The notes: generated by a model not told the origin, from the letters alone. A stretch of DNA of 64,000 nucleotides from Pelomonas sp. V22 (GCF_030014915.1 NZ_JAGIXS010000003.1:248001-312000); one strand, 5' to 3'; shown: positions 24,594-33,201, counted from the first letter of the stretch. A program made the numbers and translations.

Positions 24594-27294
24594 AGCCCGA
24601 GATGAAGAAATAGGCTTGGTTGGAGAACGGCGGTGAGGTGTTCGCCAGGTTCTTCACGCCGGCGCGGAAGGTCAGCGATTCGCTGGCTTGCCAGGCGCCG
24701 GTCAGGTCCCACAGCGAGTAGGCCTTGACCTTGTTGGCACCGACCACCAGGCCGGTGTTGGTGTCGATGGCCGAGTTCTGGTCTTCGTAGCCCGACAGGT
24801 ATTGGTTGGACAGCGCCAGGCTCCACGGCCCCTGCGCCCAGTCCACCGTGACGCGGTGGCGCCAGCGCTGCACCACGCCGCGCGTGACGAACTTGCCGAG
24901 GTTGCTGATGTAGGGGTCGCCGTAGCCGGTCTGCTCCTTGGACATCAGCGTCAGCGTGCCAGTGAGGCGGAAGCCGAAGGTGCCGAGACCGGTCTTCACG
25001 TCGCGGACGTCGGCCATCAGGTCGAGGCCCGAGGTCTTCAGGCGGCCGCGGTTCTCCTTGTGCAGCTCGATGTAGCAGATCGAGTTGTCGTCCGGGTCAT
25101 AGTCGCAGCCGGGCAGCTTTTCGTCTTCGCTGTAGCGGTGAGTGAGCGACTCGTACTTGCCGAGGTTGTTGAGGATCACGTCCTCGCCCAGCGTGGAGAT
25201 CAGGTCGCGCTTGGTCAGGTAGAAGTAGTCGGCGGTCAGCGTCGTGCCCTTCGCGGGCTCGAACACGATGCCGGTCGAGAACTGGCGCGAGCGCTCGGGC
25301 TTGAGCTTCGGGTTGCTGTAGGTGCGGGTGGTCCAGTCGAGCGCGCAGATGCCGAGGTCCCAGTCGTTCTCGGCGCAGTAGATCGGGTCGGGCAGGATGG
25401 CGCTGGAGCCCACGCGCACCGAGCGGTAGAGGTCGTTCAGCGAAGGCGCGCGGAAGCCGGTGCTGACCGAGCCGCGCAGCAGCAGCGACTTCATCGGCTG
25501 GTAGCGCAGGCCGAGCTTCGGATTGGTGGTGCCGCCGATGTTCTGGTAGTGGTCGTGGCGCAGCGCGGCCTGCAGCTCCAGCTGCTTGGTGACGGGCGCC
25601 ACCATCTCGCCGTAGACCGCCCACATGCTGCGCTTGTAGTCGGTGTTCTGGGCATCGCCGGGCGTCCAGTCGCCGGTGATGTTGTCGGACAGCAGCAGGT
25701 CCGAGGCGTGGGACTTGGTCTGCTCGCGGCGCGTCTCGGCGCCCCAGGCCACGGAGAGGTCGCCGCCCGGCAATTGGGCGACGGCCTTGGAGGCCTTGAA
25801 ATCGAGCGAGGTCATCGTGCCGCGCGCGCGGCGTGCCTCGTCGTTGACCTGGATGCTGTCCAGGTAGGCCTTGCCGGCGGCAGTGGAGGCGGCGAAGGGG
25901 TTGAGCTTGCCGGTCAGGAAGCCATCGAGCAGCTTGTCGTAGAGCAGGTAGCCGTGCACGTCGCGGTCGGAGACGCGGTTGCTGGCGATGTTGATCGCGG
26001 TGTCGTAGTCCCAGCCGCCGACATTGCCATTGGCACCCAGCACGAAGCGGTTGCCGGTGCTGGTCAGCTCGCTGGTGCGGTTGCCGGCTTCCAGCAGGCG
26101 GGTGCGCACCACCACCGTGCCGCCGCCGAGGCCGGTGGCGGCCAGGGGCGGGATGGTGGAGATCGGCACGTCGGCATCGACGCGGTTGCTGGTACCCACG
26201 TACCAGGTCTTGGCGCTGGCCAGCGAAGCCTCGGCAAACAGCTGGTGGCCGCTGCCCAGGTCGACCACGGCGCGGCCCAGGAAGCTCTGCTTGTCCGACT
26301 TGGGATAGAGCTCCAGGTCGCGCATGAAGTCGTAGGTGCAGGCGTCGGTGCCGCCGATGCCGTCGGGCAGGTAGAGCGTGTGCGGCGGCTGGCAGTTCGG
26401 CACGCTGAGGTTGATCTGGCGGCTGGTGATCGGGTGGCCGTTGATCTTGAAGTTCTGCGCCTGCAGGTAGTTGCGCTGGCTGCTTGTCAAGCGGATGTTG
26501 CCGGGGAAGCCAGCCGAGGACAGCAGATGCGGCAGGCGTTCGGGGATCTTGAGGTCGGAGATGAACTGGCGCTGGGCGGTGCTCAGGCGGTCGGTCTTTT
26601 GCACATCGAGCACACCCATGACGTTGAAGCCATCGCGCGCCAGGTCGCCGAAGCCGCCGGCGATCGAGGCCGTGCGCTTGCCGGCACCACCTTCCTGCGT
26701 CTTGCCCCAGGAGGCGTCGAGCTGCACGCCCTGGTAGTCCTTGCGGGTGATGAAGTTGACGACGCCGCCAATGGCGTCCGTGCCGTAGATGGCGGAGGCG
26801 CCATCCAGCAGCACCTCGACGCGCTGGATCGCGGCGGCCGGGATGTTGTTCAGGTCCACGCCGGCGTCATCGCCCGGCGAAGCGAAATTGGCCAGGCGGC
26901 GGCCGTTCAAGAGCACCAGGGTGGAGGAAGCGCCGATGCCGCGCAGATTGGCCGAGTTGAAGCCCATCTGGTCCTTGAAACCGCCGGTGCCAATGCTCAC
27001 GCCGTCGGTCAGGTTGTTGGCGCCGGCCGTGATAGTGGCCATGATCTCGGCGGCCGTGGTGACGCCGGCCTTGGCGATGTCCTCGCGGGTGATCAGGAGC
27101 ACGGGCAGGGCGCCTTCGTTCTCCAGCCGCTTGATCGAGGAGCCGGTGACCTCGACCCGGCCGAGCTTGGCATCGGCCGCCGGTGCCGGCGTGGCGGTGG
27201 TCTGGGACCAGGCGGGCAGGCTGAGCAGCGAAGCCAGCAGGACCAGGCTGGCCTCGGCGGTAGCGCGCAGCGGCAGACGCGATTTCAACGGCAT
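24526..27294 (-). CDS. TonB-dependent outer membrane receptor of the peptide/cyanophycin locus
   Basis: A 922-residue TonB-dependent receptor. After a signal peptide (cut near LPAWSQ) comes a TonB-box-like stretch (GRVEVTGSSIKRLENEG), a plug domain (about residues 60-180; LLITREDIAKAGVTTAAEIM, NLRGIGASSTLVLLNGRRLA, IYGTDAIGGVVNFITRKDYQ) and a 22-strand barrel that ends in the aromatic C-terminus YYVSAQYRFR. It lies upstream of a serine hydrolase and an S9 peptidase in one operon and diverges from a secreted cyanophycinase. I infer that it imports Asp-Arg dipeptides or other peptides released outside the cell. The plug resembles that of the receptor at 49028-51916. Confidence 0.92.
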   Translation of the reverse strand: MPLKSRLPLRATAEASLVLLASLLSLPAWSQTTATPAPAADAKLGRVEVTGSSIKRLENEGALPVLLITREDIAKAGVTTAAEIMATITAGANNLTDGVSIGTGGFKDQMGFNSANLRGIGASSTLVLLNGRRLANFASPGDDAGVDLNNIPAAAIQRVEVLLDGASAIYGTDAIGGVVNFITRKDYQGVQLDASWGKTQEGGAGKRTASIAGGFGDLARDGFNVMGVLDVQKTDRLSTAQRQFISDLKIPERLPHLLSSAGFPGNIRLTSSQRNYLQAQNFKINGHPITSRQINLSVPNCQPPHTLYLPDGIGGTDACTYDFMRDLELYPKSDKQSFLGRAVVDLGSGHQLFAEASLASAKTWYVGTSNRVDADVPISTIPPLAATGLGGGTVVVRTRLLEAGNRTSELTSTGNRFVLGANGNVGGWDYDTAINIASNRVSDRDVHGYLLYDKLLDGFLTGKLNPFAASTAAGKAYLDSIQVNDEARRARGTMTSLDFKASKAVAQLPGGDLSVAWGAETRREQTKSHASDLLLSDNITGDWTPGDAQNTDYKRSMWAVYGEMVAPVTKQLELQAALRHDHYQNIGGTTNPKLGLRYQPMKSLLLRGSVSTGFRAPSLNDLYRSVRVGSSAILPDPIYCAENDWDLGICALDWTTRTYSNPKLKPERSRQFSTGIVFEPAKGTTLTADYFYLTKRDLISTLGEDVILNNLGKYESLTHRYSEDEKLPGCDYDPDDNSICYIELHKENRGRLKTSGLDLMADVRDVKTGLGTFGFRLTGTLTLMSKEQTGYGDPYISNLGKFVTRGVVQRWRHRVTVDWAQGPWSLALSNQYLSGYEDQNSAIDTNTGLVVGANKVKAYSLWDLTGAWQASESLTFRAGVKNLANTSPPFSNQAYFFISGYDPSYTDPRGRSYYVSAQYRFR

Positions 27295-27651
27295 GGGGGA
27301 CTCCAGAGTTGAGAACGAAACGGAACGTAAAGAACGAAGAGCGGGGTCAGGTGTTGATCCAGCTTACAGGCAGGTTCCGTGCCCAGTCTATGGAGGCGTT
27401 CCAGGAGCTCGTCAGCGGGTGCGCACGCGTGAGGTCGCGTGCTGGCAAGTCGCTGTCGCATGCGCGCAAGCTGTGGTGTGGTTGCCAAAAACAGTGCCAA
27501 ACGGTGCGAGGGGCGGCGACCCTGATCGCTTGCAGCGAAGCGACATGGACTTTTGCGAAACGCCTGCGCCACCATCGGGGGGATGGAGGCCGGGCCGGGC
27601 CGCTGAGATGATGGCCGCAAGCACCCACCCACTTCGAGGCAAGATCCCGAC
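27295..27651. promoter_or_regulatory. Divergent regulatory region between TonB receptor and cyanophycinase
   Basis: A 357-bp region without a convincing gene. It serves two divergent operons: the receptor gene starts at 27294 with ribosome site GGAG, and the cyanophycinase starts at 27652. Besides the ArgR-like direct repeat at 27431-27467 it holds two TGCCAAA words (27481 and 27496) and, next to the receptor start, a run of repeated ACG words in purine-rich sequence. Open frames across it on both strands look like GC-driven shadows. Confidence 0.55.
27431..27467 (+). promoter_or_regulatory. ArgR-type operator: two direct repeats 21 bp apart
   Basis: GGTCGC-N8-AA begins at 27431 and TGTCGC-N8-AA begins at 27452, exactly 21 bp later. 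The published operator of the AraC-type ArgR of Pseudomonas aeruginosa is a tandem of TGTCGC-N8-AA-N5, which has the same 21-bp period; here one base of twelve differs from the hexamers and all four A residues are present. An ArgR-like gene is the second gene of the operon that starts 185 bp downstream. The site is 137 bp from the receptor start on the other side and could serve both promoters. Confidence 0.65.
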
Positions 27652-29085
27652 ATGACTTTCAGCTCAAGCGCCCATCCGGCCCTCTCCGCCGTACGCCACC
27701 TGTTGCTGCTGGCCGGCACTTCTCTGGTTCTCGCTACGGCCCACGCCGCCACGCCGGCCAAGCCTGCCGCGCCGGCTTCGGCACCCAAGCAGCAGGCCCC
27801 GGCAGCGGCAGCGCCTGCGCCGGTGCAATTGGTGTCGCCGGCCGATGCCAACCTGATTCGCGGCCATGCCGTGCCCATCGGTGGTGCGCTGAAGTCCGAC
27901 AACGACGAGGTCTGGAACCGCCTGGTCGCGCTGGCCGGCGGCAAGGGCTCGCGCTTTGTCGTGCTCGGCACCGCGTCTGAAGACCCTGAGCAAAGTGCCA
28001 AGCAGGTGGTCGAGCTGCTGCAGCGGCGCGGCGCCGTGGCCGAGGCCCTGCCGGTGGCGCCCAAGTTCTCCTGGGTGGACCTGAACAAGGTGGTGCGCGA
28101 CCCGGCCCTGATCGCCAAGGTGCGAAATGCCAAGGGCGTGTTCTTCACCGGCGGCTCGCAGGAGCGCATCGTCGATGTGCTCTACCCGGGCGGCCAGGTC
28201 ACGCCCATGCTCGAAGCGATCTGGGACGTCTACCGCAAGGGCGGCGTGGTGGCCGGCACCTCGGCCGGCGCGGCCATCATGAGCACGGTGATGTTCCGCG
28301 ACGCGCCCAGCGTCATCAGCATCATGAAAGGCCGCTGGACCGAGGGCAAGCAGATCGACCGGGGCCTGGGCTTCGTCGGCCCCGACCTCTTCATCGACCA
28401 GCACTTCCTCAAGCGAGGCCGCTTCGGCCGCATGATCCCGCTGATGCTGGCCAAGGGCTACAAGCTGGGTCTCGGTGTCGAAGAGAACTCGGCCGCCGTC
28501 ATCAAGGGCGATGAGGTCGAGGTGATTGGCGGCAAGGGCGCCTTGCTGATCGACCTGAGCGAGATCAAGACCGACCTGACCCTGGGCGCGCTGAACCTCA
28601 CTGGTGCACGGCTCACCTATCTGGACCATGGCGACCGCTACAACCTCAAGACCCGCGTCACCACGCCTGCCGCCGTCAAGCTGCGCGGCCAGAAGCTCGA
28701 TCCGGCCGGCCCCGGCTACAAACCCTACTACACCGACCCGCTGTTCTATTCCGACATGCTCGGCGACTCCGCCATCTCCAACGGCATGCACTACCTGATC
28801 GACAGCGTGCTGCCCGAGATCCGCGGCCTCGCCTTCGAGGCTGCGCCCAAGCCGGGTGAGTCGCTGGCCGATCTGGGCTTCGTGTTCCGTCTGTACAAGG
28901 GCCCCGGTTCGGTGGGCTGGAGCACCGATGAGCTGGGCCCTGAGGACTACACGGTGGTCAACCTCTACCTGGACATCACGCCGGTGCGCCTGCCGCAGCC
29001 GCTGTACCAGCCCTGGGCGGGCGACAAGCGCCGCGAGACCCAGCCTGCCGTCGTCGAGCGTGACGCCGGCGGCGCCAGCAAGTGA
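27652..29085 (+). CDS. cphE: Secreted cyanophycinase (peptidase family S51)
   Basis: A 477-residue serine peptidase of the cyanophycinase family, which cuts the multi-L-arginyl-poly-L-aspartate polymer to beta-Asp-Arg dipeptides. Residues 1-33 are a signal peptide (RHLLLLAGTSLVLATAHA) and residues 34-58 an Ala/Pro-rich linker, so it is exported like the extracellular CphE enzymes, not cytoplasmic like CphB. The catalytic core shows IGGALKSDNDEVW, VVLGTASED, VFFTGGSQERIV, nucleophile Ser204 in VAGTSAGAAIMS, and LGFVGPDLFIDQHFLKRGR. It is the first gene of an operon with an ArgR-like regulator and arginine succinyltransferase genes. Symbol assigned by export and domain content; confidence in the family is high. 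Confidence 0.88.
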   Translation: MTFSSSAHPALSAVRHLLLLAGTSLVLATAHAATPAKPAAPASAPKQQAPAAAAPAPVQLVSPADANLIRGHAVPIGGALKSDNDEVWNRLVALAGGKGSRFVVLGTASEDPEQSAKQVVELLQRRGAVAEALPVAPKFSWVDLNKVVRDPALIAKVRNAKGVFFTGGSQERIVDVLYPGGQVTPMLEAIWDVYRKGGVVAGTSAGAAIMSTVMFRDAPSVISIMKGRWTEGKQIDRGLGFVGPDLFIDQHFLKRGRFGRMIPLMLAKGYKLGLGVEENSAAVIKGDEVEVIGGKGALLIDLSEIKTDLTLGALNLTGARLTYLDHGDRYNLKTRVTTPAAVKLRGQKLDPAGPGYKPYYTDPLFYSDMLGDSAISNGMHYLIDSVLPEIRGLAFEAAPKPGESLADLGFVFRLYKGPGSVGWSTDELGPEDYTVVNLYLDITPVRLPQPLYQPWAGDKRRETQPAVVERDAGGASK

Positions 29086-29098
29086 GGCCCTTGCGCTG

Positions 29099-30112
29099 AT
29101 GCTGCAACGGCGCTGCGCCTTCCTGCTGTTGCCCGGCTTCGGCCTCGGGTCGCTGGCGGGCGCCACCGAGGCGCTGTCAGCGGTGAACGGCCTGCTCGAA
29201 GGCGAGCGCTACGAAAGCCTGCTGCTGGGCCTCGAGCGCAGCGTGACCTCGGCCTGTGGCCTGAGCTTCAACTGCCAGCTGGCCGGCGAGCAGGGCGAGC
29301 AGCGCCTGGATGCGCTCTTCATCGTGGCCGAAGGCCTGCCGCCCGCGCCCGAGGCTTCACAGGCTGCGCTGCTGCACTGGCTGCGCGGCTGTGGTCGCCA
29401 GGGCCTGGTGCTGGGCGGCATAGGCAGCGGCGCGGCCTGGCTGGCCGAGGCCGGCCTCCTGAACGGCTACCGCGCCACGCTGAACTGGCCGCACATCCCC
29501 TTGCTGGCCGAGCGCCATCCCGAGGTGCTGTTCAGCCAGCACCTGTTCGAGATCGACCGCGACCGCCTCAGCTGTGCCGCGCATTCGGCAAGTCAGGATC
29601 TGCTGATCCACTGGCTGGGGCAACGCCACGGCGAGCGCCTGGCCCAGGAGCTGGCGGCCAGCCTGGGCCTCGAGCGCCTGCGCAGCCGTGAGGAGCACCA
29701 GCGCCAGCCGCTGGCAGGGCGGCTGGGCCTCGCGGGCAGCGCCGGCACTTCGGCCAAGCTGGCCGAGGCCCTGGCGCTGATGGAGGCCAACCTCGGCGAG
29801 CCGCTCAGCACCGAGGAGATCTCGGGTCTCGTGGGCGTGTCGCGCCGGCAGCTGGAGCGGCTGTTCAAGCAGCACCTCGACGCCGTGCCGGCGCGCTGGT
29901 ACCTGAGCCTGCGCCTGGAGCGCGCGCGGCGCATGCTGCGCCAGACCAGCCAGTCGGTGCTGCAGATCGGCCTGTCTTGCGGCTTCGCCTCGGCCTCGCA
30001 TTTCTCCAACGCCTACAAGGCCTGCTACGGCTGCACCCCGCGCGACGAGCGCAGCCGCCACGGCGCCCAATGGCGCGCCACCAGCCCCGACAAGGAGGGC
30101 ACCCATGACTGA
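29099..30112 (+). CDS. argR: AraC family arginine regulator, ArgR of the Pseudomonas type (GATase1-like plus HTH)
   Basis: A 337-residue protein with an N-terminal DJ-1/GATase-1-like domain (about residues 5-190; CAFLLLPGFGLGSLAGATEA and GLVLGGIGSGAAWLAEAGLL, without an obvious catalytic Cys) and a C-terminal AraC DNA-binding domain with two helix-turn-helix units (about 225-325; PLSTEEISGLVGVSRRQLER and QIGLSCGFASASHFSNAYKA). This is the build of Pseudomonas ArgR, which responds to arginine and activates the aru (AST) genes. It starts 13 bp after the cyanophycinase and overlaps the next gene by 8 bp. The operator at 27431 fits its expected binding pattern. Confidence 0.85.
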   Translation: MLQRRCAFLLLPGFGLGSLAGATEALSAVNGLLEGERYESLLLGLERSVTSACGLSFNCQLAGEQGEQRLDALFIVAEGLPPAPEASQAALLHWLRGCGRQGLVLGGIGSGAAWLAEAGLLNGYRATLNWPHIPLLAERHPEVLFSQHLFEIDRDRLSCAAHSASQDLLIHWLGQRHGERLAQELAASLGLERLRSREEHQRQPLAGRLGLAGSAGTSAKLAEALALMEANLGEPLSTEEISGLVGVSRRQLERLFKQHLDAVPARWYLSLRLERARRMLRQTSQSVLQIGLSCGFASASHFSNAYKACYGCTPRDERSRHGAQWRATSPDKEGTHD

Positions 30113-31196
30113 ACACGAAGCACCACGGCAGGCGGGCGCCCGCTTCCTGCTGCGGCCGGCCCTGCCGGCCGACCTGGCCGCGCTGGAGCGGCTGGCCCAT
30201 GAGCGCGCCATCGGCATCTCCTCGCTGCCTACCGACAGCGCTGTGCTGCTCGACAAGCTCGAGCGCTCGGCCCAGGCCTTCGAGAGTGAAGACGAGGCCA
30301 CCGGCGAGGAGATCTACCTCTTCGTGCTCGAAGACCTGGAGCAGGGCGGCCGCATCATCGGCACCAGCGGCATCGAGGCCAGCCCCGGCTTCCAGGACCG
30401 CTTCTACAGCTACCGCAGCGAGTTCATCGTGCAGGTCAGCGAAGAACTGGGCACGCGCAACCGCATCCACACCCTGCACCTCTGCCACGACCTCACCGGC
30501 GTGAGCCTGCTCACCGGCTTCCACATCGCGCCCGCCTATGCCGACAGCCTGGCGCCACAGCTGCTCTCGCGCGGCCGGCTGATGTTCATGGCCCAGCAGG
30601 CCGAACGCTTCTCCGACCGCGTGGCCGCCGAGAACCCCGGCCCGGCCGACGACAACGGCGGCGGCTGCCCCTTCTGGGACGGCGTGGGCCGGCGCTTCTT
30701 CGACATGGACTACCCCAGCGCCGAGGCCCTCAACCGGGGACAGGGCCGTGGCTCCATCGCCGAGCTGCTGCCGCAATCGCCGCTCTATGTGCCCTTGCTG
30801 GACGAGCCCGCCCAATGGGCGCTGGGCCAGCTGCATCCGGTGGGCGAGCTGCCGTTTTCCATCCTGATGGACGAGGGCTTCGACACCGACACCTACGTCA
30901 ACATCTACGACGGCGGCCCCACCGTGGAAGAGCGCCTGCAATCGCTGAAGACCGTGCGGCGCATGCGCAGCCGCCGCTGCGTGGACGGCCCGCTCGAAGC
31001 CGGGCCGCGCCAGCAATTGGTCAGCAACGGCCGCCGCGCGGACTTCCGCGCCACCCTGGTCGGCGTGGGCAGCACCACCCCCACCGGCGCCGACGGCCAG
31101 CAACTCCTGCCACTCGACGCCGCCACCCGCGAGGCGCTGCGCGTGCAGCCCGAGGGCCGCCTGTTCGTGGCGGCCCTGGACAAGGAGCTGCCATGA
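30105..31196 (+). CDS. aruF: Arginine N-succinyltransferase, subunit AruF/AstA
   Basis: A 363-residue GNAT-related enzyme that transfers succinyl from succinyl-CoA to arginine (and often ornithine), the first step of the AST pathway. Family blocks are FLLRPALPADLAALERLA, IIGTSGIEASPGFQDRFYSY, LHLCHDLTGVSLLTGFHIAP, FWDGVGRRFFDMDYPSAE, LLPQSPLYVPLLDEPAQWAL and GFDTDTYVNIYDGGPTVEER. The length slightly exceeds the usual 340. The ATG at 30105 has a strong ribosome site (AAGGAGG) and lies inside the 3' end of the regulator gene. The other AST enzymes are not in the window. Confidence 0.9.
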   Translation: MTEHEAPRQAGARFLLRPALPADLAALERLAHERAIGISSLPTDSAVLLDKLERSAQAFESEDEATGEEIYLFVLEDLEQGGRIIGTSGIEASPGFQDRFYSYRSEFIVQVSEELGTRNRIHTLHLCHDLTGVSLLTGFHIAPAYADSLAPQLLSRGRLMFMAQQAERFSDRVAAENPGPADDNGGGCPFWDGVGRRFFDMDYPSAEALNRGQGRGSIAELLPQSPLYVPLLDEPAQWALGQLHPVGELPFSILMDEGFDTDTYVNIYDGGPTVEERLQSLKTVRRMRSRRCVDGPLEAGPRQQLVSNGRRADFRATLVGVGSTTPTGADGQQLLPLDAATREALRVQPEGRLFVAALDKELP

Positions 31197-31852
31197 GCAT
31201 CACGAAAGCCTGGCAATTGCGCGCCAGCGCAGACGGCGGCGAGCTCGCCTTTGTGCAGGGCGAGCAGGTGCTCGCCTCTCTGCAACTGCGCCACGACATC
31301 GGCCTGCAAGAGCCCCGCGCCTGGTACCACATCGGCTGCGTGGTCCATGCCGCGCGCCCGCTGCAGCTGTTCCAGCGCCGCCGCACCTTGCAGCTCGGCA
31401 ACGACCTCACCGGCGCCAGCGAACTGGCCCACATCGAGTGGCAGCGCACGCTGGACGAGGCCACGCAATTCGAGCTGCTGAAGCACTTGCTGCAAGAGGC
31501 CCTGCAACGCGCCGCCCCTGCCGGCCAACCGCTCATCGTCGGACTGCCCGGCCTGCGAGATGCCCAGGGTCAGAGCCCCTTCTGGCAGGGGCTGGGCCGG
31601 CACTTCTATGCGGGCGAGGTGCGAGCCGATGACCCCAGCTGGCGCAGCTCCGTCGCCTCACTGCTGCCGAGGCAGCCGGTGTATGCCTGCTTCTTGCCGG
31701 AGGCGGCGCAGGCGGCCATTGGCGCCGTGGATCCTGATGCCCGCGTGCTGGTCGAGGCGCTGGTGGCGCTGGGGTTTGCGGAGAGCGGGCAGGTGGATGT
31801 GGTGGATGGGGGGGCGGTGTATGTGAGGGCGGGGCGGGGAGGGGCTGTCTGA
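31193..31852 (+). CDS. Shortened second arginine N-succinyltransferase subunit (AruG-like)
   Basis: A 219-residue protein that aligns with the middle of the AruF product: HIGCVVHAARPLQLFQRRRT and LGNDLTGASELAHIEW match LHLCHDLTGVSLLTGFHI, FWQGLGRHFYAGEVRADD matches FWDGVGRRFFDMDYPSAE, and SLLPRQPVYACFLPEAAQAA with ALGFAESGQVDVVDGG match the C-terminal blocks. About 90 N-terminal and 60 C-terminal residues of a full subunit (about 340) are absent. Its start overlaps aruF by 4 bp, so it is probably made in equal amounts and forms the hetero-oligomer known for AruF/AruG. The last codons lie in a G-rich tract. Confidence 0.75.
   Translation: MSITKAWQLRASADGGELAFVQGEQVLASLQLRHDIGLQEPRAWYHIGCVVHAARPLQLFQRRRTLQLGNDLTGASELAHIEWQRTLDEATQFELLKHLLQEALQRAAPAGQPLIVGLPGLRDAQGQSPFWQGLGRHFYAGEVRADDPSWRSSVASLLPRQPVYACFLPEAAQAAIGAVDPDARVLVEALVALGFAESGQVDVVDGGAVYVRAGRGGAV
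31827..31844 (+). other. Potential G-quadruplex at the end of the arginine operon
   Basis: GGGCGGGGCGGGGAGGGG has four G-runs joined by single-base loops on the coding strand, the tightest form of the G4 pattern, five bases before the stop codon of the short succinyltransferase gene. A run of seven G lies at 31808-31814. In the mRNA such a structure could stall ribosomes or mark the operon end; no hairpin terminator was seen in the 211 bp that follow. Confidence 0.4.
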
Positions 31853-32063
31853 GGGCTTGCCTCTGGAGGCTGCTTTGCAGCGGAAGCGGCCCCTCGCTGC
31901 CCCCGCTGGCGGTCGCAAGCAGTCATTCGCCTCAACTAGAGAGGGAGATCGCATCGACCGGGCCGCGGACCGAACCGCCGCCAGCCGCTCACTTAAAGGA
32001 CTTTGATCAAGTCGCGCAGAGCGAGGTTCTTGAAGAACTCAAACGCAAGGCTGGCCACCACCG

Positions 32064-33077
32064 TCACTCAACCGCTCCAGCCTCGCCCTCCACATGCCTC
32101 TCCGGCTCCGTCGTGCTCAGAATCTCGCTCAGCACCGACGTGGCGTAGGTCCCAGCCGGCAGCGAGAGCGTGATCACCAGCTGATCGGCCTGCAGCCATT
32201 CCCACGACATGTCCACCGGGCTCGCCACCAGGGGGCGCCGGTCCTGATCCAGGCCGGCGTGTTCCATGCCATCGCACAGGATGGCGTGACGCTCGGCCAC
32301 GCCGTTCTCCAGGGCCTGGGCCTGATCGGTCGTGCTCACGCGCCCGCGCCCCCAGAGCGGGCCGGTGGGGCGGCCGGCTTCGTCCATCACGTCGCCGGGC
32401 AAGGTCTGGCCCCAGAGCCCTTGCTGGATGCGCAGTGCCAGCACTTCGTTGAAGACAAAGGAGCGCACCGCCGAGAGGTAGATGCCTTTCTTCTTCGGGT
32501 TGCGCACACGGATCTCGCGGGCCAGCATGGCGCGGCCTTGCTCGACGTTGCCGCCGTCGTGGCCGAAACGCTGGGCGCCGAAGTAATTGGGCGCGCCCTG
32601 CGTGGCAACGGCCTTCAGATTGGCTTCGATGGCATCGCGGTCGCCGGTCACGTCGCGCAGCACGATGCGGAAGCGGTTGCCCTGCAGGTCGCCGGGGCGC
32701 AGTTTCTTCACGTGGCGGCTCTGGCTCAGTACCTTGAATTCAGCGTGCTGGAGCTCGGTCAGGTCGGGTGTTTCACCCTTGGGCAGGTAGATGCTGAACC
32801 ACTGGCGGGTGATGGCGTAGCGGTCCTTGAGGCCGGCATAGCCCACGTCCCACTCCTTCACGCCGGCGGCTTCGGCCAATTGCTGGGCGACGAAAGCGGT
32901 GTTGGCGCCGTTCTTCTCGATGTCCAGCCAGAGGTGTTCGCCGGCGCCGGAGGGCAGCTGCAGCGGCAGCTCGGTCACGATGAAGTCTTCGTTGAGGAGC
33001 TTCAGCGTGGCGCTGGCGCCGCTGGCCGGATAGGCCTTGGGCCAGTGTGGCAAGGTGGTGTAGTGAGCGTCTGGCAT
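32064..33077 (-). CDS. truD: tRNA pseudouridine(13) synthase
   Basis: A 337-residue TruD-family pseudouridine synthase that modifies U13 of tRNA-Glu. The catalytic motif GYAGLKDRYAITRQWFSIYL holds the active Asp, and FGAQRFGHDGGNVEQG and RSFVFNEVLALR are further family blocks. Length is close to the E. coli protein (349). The start at 33077 (MPDAHYTTLPHWPKAYP) was preferred to upstream codons, which encode a proline run typical of untranslated GC-rich sequence. It stands alone between the arginine operon and the Crp/Fnr gene and is a housekeeping gene. Confidence 0.93.
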   Translation of the reverse strand: MPDAHYTTLPHWPKAYPASGASATLKLLNEDFIVTELPLQLPSGAGEHLWLDIEKNGANTAFVAQQLAEAAGVKEWDVGYAGLKDRYAITRQWFSIYLPKGETPDLTELQHAEFKVLSQSRHVKKLRPGDLQGNRFRIVLRDVTGDRDAIEANLKAVATQGAPNYFGAQRFGHDGGNVEQGRAMLAREIRVRNPKKKGIYLSAVRSFVFNEVLALRIQQGLWGQTLPGDVMDEAGRPTGPLWGRGRVSTTDQAQALENGVAERHAILCDGMEHAGLDQDRRPLVASPVDMSWEWLQADQLVITLSLPAGTYATSVLSEILSTTEPERHVEGEAGAVE

Positions 33078-33201
33078 GGGAGATCTGGCGGGGAGCGGCG
33101 GCGGAGGGGGCGGCCGGCGGGCCGACCGGGGACCGCCCACCTGGAAGAGGCTGGCATCGTAAGCGCTCTGCGAGGGGGAGCGGTGGTCGCCGCCCGGCCC
33201 T

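Noticed and set aside
27285-28169. A minus-strand frame that spans the divergent region and the start of the cyanophycinase gene.
   Set aside because: No homology or domain that I can see, and it conflicts with the signal peptide-bearing cyanophycinase and the receptor promoter.
32003-32010. TTGATCAA, like two FNR arms without a spacer.
   Set aside because: FNR-type sites need four bases between the arms, and the site lies downstream of truD on its strand rather than before a respiratory gene.
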